Shown here: positions 57,401-64,000 of the stretch, piece by piece
Layout: each line of letters opens with the position of its first letter
Position numbering within the stretch: the first letter of the stretch is position 1
NCBI RefSeq assembly: GCF_013368755.1
Contig: NC_049563.1
Location: forward strand, 62,001 to 126,000
Source of the DNA: Talaromyces rugulosus
Lineage: Eukaryota; Ascomycota; Eurotiomycetes; Eurotiales; Trichocomaceae
Reading direction: 5' to 3'
Length of the DNA: 64,000 bases
Made by a program: the position numbers and the translations under genes
The notes under the pieces: model-generated
What the model was told of the DNA's origin: nothing
Seen by the model: only the letters and a program-made list of their open reading frames with translations
Databases searched by the model: none

Positions 57401-59464
57401 CCACCTTAAAGTTTCACCGTTTTATTATTTCCGACACTATGCCTAACACCACTAAATTCTATAGTGTGCAATTCAGTTTCAAATTTCATTTTATTTCGTG
57501 TATTATTGACATGTAATAGGCAACTACTTGTCATGACATATTTTCCACTAAATTGAATACTATATACGCCATCTTTCATACCCATAAAATTCGGACTGTC
57601 TATAAAATTCCTATTGATTTATATATATATATATATCGACCCCTCAAACATTGAATCATTCATTCGTCAGTTTTCTGCCATCCCGCACGTGCGGGTGTTA
57701 GTTATAACTTCAAATCTTCGCAGTCACCACTTTCACTTCTTTTTCATCCCAATCTCTAGTTCACAAAATGTAAAATAACACAAGATGAGCACCTACCGTC
57801 ATAATAAACTACAATGGTGACATATCATTGCAAGTTTGGAACTATATCTTGGATACTAAGGGCTGACCAACCAGCCAAAGGCTTTTTGGTTAGCAGCTAA
57901 TATGCTAAGATATCTTATGTCACTTACATCTAAATATATGTACTAGTAGTAACTGAAGCCTGTCTGAAGCCTGTCTGAAGCCTCTGATATGAAACACGGT
58001 TCCCATGGTTTGCCGTAAAACATAAGACCAGGTCTTAAATATCCTGAGCGAACTGTAGGAGCCGGAATAGTTAATTATAACATTTAAAATATCCAGAATA
58101 CTTGCTATGAGCTATTTACATTTACACAACTTCGAGATACCTCGTCATTGACAAACCCTTAAATACTTTTACTTTGATACGGACATACACTTCTGCTATC
58201 TGGAAATGCTACATTTCCAACGTCTACAATCTAGATTTTGTTTACCAAATATCGGTTCTAGTATACATATGTACCCCAGGATAGTCTATGTTGTTCTAGC
58301 ACGATGCTAGTCCTACTACCATGACAGGAAAATAGATTGATAAATCCCTGCATTTAGTTTATCTGAGGCTGGCACGCTCAACTATTTCACAACCCTCCTG
58401 GTTCTTTACATATACATGTATTTCTCCATCGTGATCCTTTCCCTTTTACGTAAAACATCTAATATAATTCATTTTAAGAGTCCTTAGAAACATATCTTTT
58501 TGTATTTTATTTCAAAATCTTTTATGATTGTATGCTTTTGAAATCACGCCCTAATAATTTTACGTCTGAAAATTAATTCAAAACGTTCCTGACTTTTATT
58601 CGAAGATTGATAAATGTTATGACGGAAAATATTATAGTTAGACTCATAATCTATCGTCACTGTATGGCTTTTTTTACTTCATATCAACCAGCTCTAGGGC
58701 TTTCAATGTTCTCCAACTCGGGAGACCTTGGCACTTAATATGTTGGATACATATGTATTTGGCCCCTGGAATCGTATCCAGTATATATATTATGTGGGTT
58801 TTATACTTGCGGACCCGCCTTATGATAACTAGACAAATATATTTTTATAGTTATCCGATATTTCGAGATATTAATTGATGGTACAGTCAACCGCTTTGTA
58901 AAGTTGATTTGACCCGCTAATAATAACAGTCCAATTATTGATACTTTCAATGCCATATAGCTGAAAGGTTACATGTAAATGATGTCTCATGCACCATTAA
59001 CATTTAAAGCTTCCCAGATTACCAGACGTACTGAATATTAATTGATTTACAGAATATAAGAATATCAAGGGTGTTTTAATATTCAGTATGATTTATAGAT
59101 GTGACGATACTTCAAATGCTTGACATGTTTCCATTAACTGAGTGTCAAGTTGTTTGTCGAGCGCGTAATTTACTTGTAACGTGTTGTAGCAAAAATGAGA
59201 ATTATTCAGTTCTGTACGACTGGAGTTCCGCTAATAAACTGGCCCTATCTGTTCTTACAACTTGTCGTTATTTTACAAGTCTGATAAATCTGACCCTAGG
59301 TTGCTCCTGATTCCTTTTTAAAAAGGGTAGTAGCTTATTCAAGCTAGTTTCTAGCATCGAAATGCCAAACTATACCTTGTCATCTAACCATACATCATCA
59401 TGTAAATTTGCCATTGGAAAGATATAACATGTTCAAAAAATTTGCGAAATACGCAGTGATGAGC
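54456..59464. other. 5-kb gene-poor region, AT-rich on the right
   Basis: No frame longer than about 100 codons has protein character or splice support. The left 1.5 kb is of ordinary composition, includes the sulfotransferase promoter, and has a TACGGAGTA copy at 54981-54989. From about 56400 onward the DNA is strongly AT-rich with AT microsatellites (57620-57638), an 11-bp tandem repeat (57953-57985) and recurrent ATTAATTGAT-like sequence (58870s, 59035s). It resembles old repeat DNA eroded by C-to-T change, but no element could be delimited. Confidence 0.45.
57953..57985. repeat. Tandem 11-mer CTGAAGCCTGT x3
   Basis: Two exact head-to-tail copies and one with a mismatch in its last bases, inside the AT-rich gene-poor region. 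Confidence 0.75.
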
Positions 59465-61486
59465 TCACAAAGCACCATTTGCTACAAACAGAGGCATGGA
59501 GTCTTCCCACATTGAATTTGTCAATGGCCGCTTGTTGGAGCCATCCGCATCCATAATGTTTATCTGGCCATAGGGCTGGAATGTATTATCGTACAAACCG
59601 CATTCATATTGGAAGCCGTACTCTCCTGTCGAATAAAGAATCCGACCATCCTGAGACCAGACGGCGTGAGCATCGTTAGCCTCGGTGGTCGTTAGAACCT
59701 GGAGATCGGTGCCATCAGGGCGGATTGTGCAAATATCGTAATTTTTAACGCTCGTCTTGCGAGTGAAAACAATTTTTTCACCATCCGGAGAGAAAAATGG
59801 AAGGTTATCCCATCCGGTCGTTAGCACCGTCACATTCCTGCTCTCAAGGTCCAAAAGCCGCAACCCGAGTTGCGACTCGTCTCCGTTAGTCGAGTTAACT
59901 CCCCAAACGCGGAAAACAATACTCTTTCCGTCTCGGGAATAGCTAGGAAAGCCAGAGTTCAGTGTTTTATTGTCCAGTGTAGTGGCACTTTCTGTCAAGT
60001 TTTCTGCATAAGATCCGTTGGCAGTAGCTCTTATGACCCATCCACCCCCGGAGCCTCGACCCTGGAACCAGAATCCGGCGCCAAAAGTAAGCCATTCCCC
60101 GTCTGTGGACCATGAGGGCTGGTAGGCACCACCACTACCCTGGGCTGCTTCTCCGGGTGTTATGATGCTGCTATTCACTGGGTCATAGACATTGATAACA
60201 TCACCACCCGTGGTGTTCGAGTTGATGATGGATGAATCCCCCAACTGCTTGTCGGTCATAACCAGGCGATTCTGAAGAGATAGGTGTGGGAATACATCCA
60301 CAAACTGATACTCCCATTCATCGTCCCAGCTAAAGAGGGGTTTCTCAAAAGCTCGAACTGTCCAGCTAGTTTTCTCGTAAACAACTTTCTTTCCATCTGG
60401 CGACCAGGAAGGGGACCGGACACTTGATGTCTCAGAAGTAGTATTACGGTAAGTGCCATTGGTGATATGGATCCCCTCGCTCGCACTACCCTTTTGGAAA
60501 TACCCAATCGTATTGTCGTCGATATATTGTGGGAAAATCTTCAGTCCAGCTCCTCCAATTTCGACTGTGCGGTCAGAACCAGTCTCGAAGTCAATTGAAA
60601 CAATGGACGTATTTGTTGAGTCGACTCCAAATGAAGAATGGGCATTATAAGTGTCCTCTCTTGTTATTTCATAGTAGACCAAACGAGTTCCATCAGGCGA
60701 AAATGTTGGCGAACCCAATGCATAGCCCTCCTTCTTAGCGACCTGGCGGAAGCCAGTGCCATTCGGCCGGATAGCGTATATTGACAACTCTTGTGTATGC
60801 TCCCATCCGCTCAAACCGAGAAATGTCTCCGTACCGTGACCAAGCCACTCGGTGTTGCGATCTGATGAAAAGGCCAGCCATTCTCCATCTGGAGACCACG
60901 CCGGTCGGAAGTAACCATGAGGAAGGCTCTTGTTGGTCGTGGATGCGACTTCTGGATTGTCAGTCAAATTCCAGCGCCTACCTGTGGCAATATCGAACAA
61001 CCAGATGTTGGCTACCATGCCCTCTGTCGAAGTATACGCGGCGAGGCTTCCGTTGGGGGACAGTACCACAGAGTCCTCGACAGCCGGGGTTGTAACCAAG
61101 GGCTGGAGATCAGAACCATTGGGACGAACTCGGTAAATATCGGCGTTACCATCTCCATTGCGCTCCGTTGTGAAGAGAACCCATTCTCCATCGGGAGAAA
61201 AGGAGGCATGGTACTCGAACACTGGATCAGCGAGCAAGGGCTGCTCATTGCTTCCGTCTGCATCAGCAATGTACAGTTCGGACGTGCCGGGGGCAATGCG
61301 ATTCATCAGCATAAGGCCCTTGGTGCTGTTCCGGGAAGCTCTTGTGCTGATTACTGGATGCCCCGATGGCATGTCCCTTTCCCCCATATGCTCAGCGTAC
61401 GGGCATAGAGCTCGAATAAGGACTGGGGCGAGGGCAAGAACCAAGATCGCAACAGAAGAATGCATCGTGCTGTCTTTTTTTCCCAT
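59465..61486 (-). CDS. Secreted TolB/PD40-type beta-propeller protein
   Basis: One intronless frame encodes 673 residues. A signal peptide or signal anchor is seen after the second methionine (MHSSVAILVLALAPVLIRA); the second ATG at 61465 may be the true start. The rest is built from repeated PD40 blades with the motif F/WSPDGxxx(L/I/V)xF: HASFSPDGEWVLFTTER, RPAWSPDGEWLAFSSDR, SPTFSPDGTRLVYYE, SPSWSPDGKKVVYEK, QPSWSTDGEWLTFG, FPSYSRDGKSIVFRV and LPFFSPDGEKIVFTR. Each blade is followed by an IYRVRPNGSDLQPL-like strand. There are more than ten N-x-S/T sites. No hydrolase triad is attached, unlike DPP-IV-type enzymes. Extracellular binding or scaffold role is inferred. Confidence 0.9.
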   Translation of the reverse strand: MGKKDSTMHSSVAILVLALAPVLIRALCPYAEHMGERDMPSGHPVISTRASRNSTKGLMLMNRIAPGTSELYIADADGSNEQPLLADPVFEYHASFSPDGEWVLFTTERNGDGNADIYRVRPNGSDLQPLVTTPAVEDSVVLSPNGSLAAYTSTEGMVANIWLFDIATGRRWNLTDNPEVASTTNKSLPHGYFRPAWSPDGEWLAFSSDRNTEWLGHGTETFLGLSGWEHTQELSIYAIRPNGTGFRQVAKKEGYALGSPTFSPDGTRLVYYEITREDTYNAHSSFGVDSTNTSIVSIDFETGSDRTVEIGGAGLKIFPQYIDDNTIGYFQKGSASEGIHITNGTYRNTTSETSSVRSPSWSPDGKKVVYEKTSWTVRAFEKPLFSWDDEWEYQFVDVFPHLSLQNRLVMTDKQLGDSSIINSNTTGGDVINVYDPVNSSIITPGEAAQGSGGAYQPSWSTDGEWLTFGAGFWFQGRGSGGGWVIRATANGSYAENLTESATTLDNKTLNSGFPSYSRDGKSIVFRVWGVNSTNGDESQLGLRLLDLESRNVTVLTTGWDNLPFFSPDGEKIVFTRKTSVKNYDICTIRPDGTDLQVLTTTEANDAHAVWSQDGRILYSTGEYGFQYECGLYDNTFQPYGQINIMDADGSNKRPLTNSMWEDSMPLFVANGAL

Positions 61487-63612
61487 TTACAACGATCAAA
61501 AGGGAGGCAGATGCCCGATGTTAAGCAAAGAGCTGGATCATATGGTCGGTTGTCAAGAAGCAAGACTGGCTTGCGTATTTATTGTTGTAGGATATTTAAC
61601 TGGTATAAAGAAGGCTGGTGATTGTAGTCTGTTTGCTTGGTGACGACAACTGTTACATCGTCCGTCTGTCCCGGCTCAGTTTTTACCCCTAGGCATGATG
61701 TTTACCCCACAGGGAGATCAATAAAGCACAACAATTGGGTCTCACGCCATTTAGCCTGCCACCAATGAGATAAAAGTCATTTCGTGGTTGGACATGCCCC
61801 AGCGGCCTCCTCCGGTGGGATCATTGAGGTAAACACTCATCATTATCATAATAAATTGCACCACCAACGCTTCAAAAAGACGAGTCATCAGTGTTATTTT
61901 ATTCCCAATGGAGCTTCTGGTGGCCTGAAATTGAGATTTGGGACCATCCAAAGGATTTCGTAGTACCTACTCCGTATACGCCCTCCATCACCTAATAACT
62001 AGTAATACGTTTCAACTGAGGCTTGCTGCGACGATCTCTACTATCCAAGGTGTGCGGACGTCTCCGGTTACCTATATGACTCTCGACCTGTGCCTATTTT
62101 ACTCGATCCTGACTTTTCCTAGGTAGGAATTTAACCTTGTCTATTGCGACATCTTAGCGAGTCTGCCGAAAGCGACGTCTCATGTACCACGAAGAACTGT
62201 TCAAGAATAAAACAAAGGCACGAAATGTTGAGAGCAGACGACATACTCTACGAATGGCATCGAATATAGTCAAATACATACAATTCGGTGACAGTTCGAT
62301 TAGACACAATTAGTAACAGTATATGGGCAAAATGAGGTATTCGGTTCTCACTATCTATGCGAAGTAGAGACTGGCCACGACTGCAGACTGTCAAATTTGC
62401 AGGATGATTTGATATGAAACACGTTTCGAGAGACAATACACAAACTGCTGACACAACAATTCGTTTATTTTACTCGGTGTACATCTTTAATATTTAAGAA
62501 CATCAATCCAGTGATATCAGATGGCTATGGCGAAAAAGCGGGGAAGGATAGATTCAATGCTCGACCATACACACAGAGTTCCAGTTAAGCGAACTTCTAT
62601 AGCCATAGACATCGTAGTGTATTGCGCCTCTCTAAATGTGCCGCTTCGTGAAGTTGATGAATAGTGGTTCGCCGTGGAGAATGATCATGTCTATGCTTTC
62701 GTTCTGGATTGTGCTGCCATCCTCCTCGCCCGGAGCAAACTGGAAATCGTAGTTCCACACAGTCTCTGCCAAGTCGGTGGTCCCTACTTTAGAGTCGCAT
62801 ACGTGCGCTTGAGCTCGTCCTCTACAACTGCCTACTCTTCACAGGCAGATTTAATAACTCTAGCTAGAAGAATATGCGTCGGGCTGTGCGTTGGCTATAC
62901 CTAACTGTTAACTAGAGATTTCGGTCCATTCGGCTAGAGGTCTACACGTGACAATTTAGATAACGTCTCTTCATCTCTCTCGGCCCTTAATTTACCTATT
63001 TGATAATGATCCAGAAACGTGGTGGGCGAGAATAACGGCCTTAAGCTTGTAAAGATAGGGCAAGATTCAATATATAGATTACTAATAAGATCTTGCTCTG
63101 TAAAGGTTCTTAGCTTCTTATAAACAAGATTTATTCAATTTATTTTATAAGCTAGAAACTACAATTTAAAGTAGCCATTCATAAAACCACAGAGTGAAGG
63201 TAGCAATAACTTAGTATAATTAAATTAATGAATGGCACTGTAAAGGGTATATAGATAGATTCATAAATGAATAAAACAGAAAATAACTTTAAAAATGTGA
63301 TTAATTTTATAATAATACTAATACTTTACTGTTAACTGCATTCCATTATAAAAATAGGTAAATACATAATGCTATTTTAATAGCATAGAATCGACGTGAA
63401 AATTACCACCCGGCCCTGAAGGTACTCCTTAGTGGAGATTATGGTTTTTTAGTCATATCCTTCATATTTTCATGGAAACATTATTAGTTCTATGCAGGTC
63501 GCTTACAGAGTTCTTGGCTTCAGGGTGGTGACCGTACTACTTAAAGCGGCCCCCCCTCGACTCTAGGATCCAAAAATATTGACCTGCGTTTATTATTTTG
63601 AATCGAAATAAC
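61487..63612. other. Gene-poor AT-rich region
   Basis: The left part is the promoter of the PD40 gene. A TACGGAGTA copy (reverse) is at 61968-61976. From about 63050 the DNA is very AT-rich with no frames. The last 100 bp are the DAO-type gene promoter. Confidence 0.4.
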
Positions 63613-64000
63613 ATGCAGGCGGCAGACAAAAAGTCAGTTGCTATTATTGGCGGTACGTTGGTTAATTTCTGAATAATGATCATGCGCAAGATTGACTAAA
63701 CAATAATAGCTGGAATTTTTGGCCTTTCGCTGGCTGTTGCCCTCCGCGACAAAAGTAATATCGAGCCCATATGTATGCTATTAACTGTTTTTTGACTTCT
63801 TCTATATAGACTATGTTGTTAATGTATTCGATCGAAATGTCTATCACGAGAATGGGTATGACCCGGAAGGCGATGATGTACAGGCTGCGTCCGTCGACCT
63901 AAACAAAATCGTGAGCACTCTACGTACTCCAGATCGGGCCAATTAAACTAACTAATATTGTGACTAGTTCCGTGCATCTTACGGAACCAAGCTTCATTAC
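63613..64000 (+). CDS. DAO-family FAD-dependent oxidase (fructosyl-amino-acid/saccharopine-oxidase-like), 5' part only
   Basis: Exons 63613-63652, 63710-63754, 63810-63910 and 63968 to the window end are visible (73 residues). The first three junctions rebuild the FAD-binding segment: SVAIIGAGIFGLSLAVALRD, then YVVNVFDRN with an acidic residue at the end of the second strand, then DDVQAASVDLNKIFRASYG, which is typical of fungal amine oxidases of the DAO group that act on fructosyl amino acids, saccharopine or pipecolate. The catalytic region lies beyond the window, so substrate cannot be judged and completeness is unknown. Confidence 0.8.

Noticed and set aside
54456..63612. Search for tRNA genes by B-box-like GGTTCRANTCC strings
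   Set aside because: No B-box with a matching acceptor stem was found here or elsewhere in the window.

Overview
This window looks like accessory DNA from a filamentous ascomycete, most likely of the Eurotiales (Aspergillus/Penicillium type). Almost every gene carries short introns (about 50-75 nt) with GTRNGT-like donors and CAG/TAG acceptors. There are many Zn(II)2Cys6 regulators, MFS transporters, SDR/MDR/FAD enzymes and an SRPK-like kinase. No rRNA, tRNA, CRISPR array or prokaryotic operon structure was found. All gene models were spliced by hand from phase, splice signals and protein-family resemblance; no database search was run.

Layout: (1) 1-1228, the 5' part of a secreted lipoxygenase of the fungal manganese type, cut by the window edge, followed by a 2.8 kb gene-free stretch with a MITE-like inverted-repeat element. 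(2) 4.0-6.7 kb, a divergent pair: a bZIP/DUF3425 regulator and a short-chain dehydrogenase. (3) 7.3-15.1 kb, a compact four-gene block that looks like a catabolic cluster: a Zn2Cys6 regulator, a Dal5-type anion permease, a cyclase-family hydrolase (PF04199) and an AtuA-DUF4387 fusion protein. An 18-bp motif upstream of the permease recurs in the cyclase/AtuA shared promoter, which suggests common control. (4) 15.7-22.2 kb, an SRPK-like kinase, a decayed region, a secreted glycine-rich protein and a TLDc protein. (5) 22.8-45.7 kb, a long run of enzymes and regulators without a polyketide or peptide synthase: Upc2-like Zn2Cys6 regulator, BBE-type FAD oxidase, broken metallo-beta-lactamase-fold hydrolase, 2OG-Fe(II) oxygenase-like protein, AlcR-type Zn2Cys6 regulator, NmrA/isoflavone-reductase-like protein, TIM-barrel sugar-phosphate isomerase, formaldehyde-dehydrogenase-like ADH, quinone-oxidoreductase-like MDR, O-methyltransferase and MFS exporter. 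(6) 46.3-54.5 kb, a second MFS protein, a membrane-anchored arylsulfotransferase-like protein and a P-loop sulfotransferase-like protein. (7) 54.5-64 kb, mostly AT-rich gene-poor DNA with one secreted PD40/TolB-like beta-propeller protein and the 5' end of a DAO-family FAD oxidase running off the window.

The best candidate for an undescribed system is the 7.3-15.1 kb block. It combines transport of an organic anion, a cyclase/amidohydrolase-like ring-opening or hydrolysis step, and an AtuA-DUF4387 protein of unknown chemistry, with a candidate shared operator.
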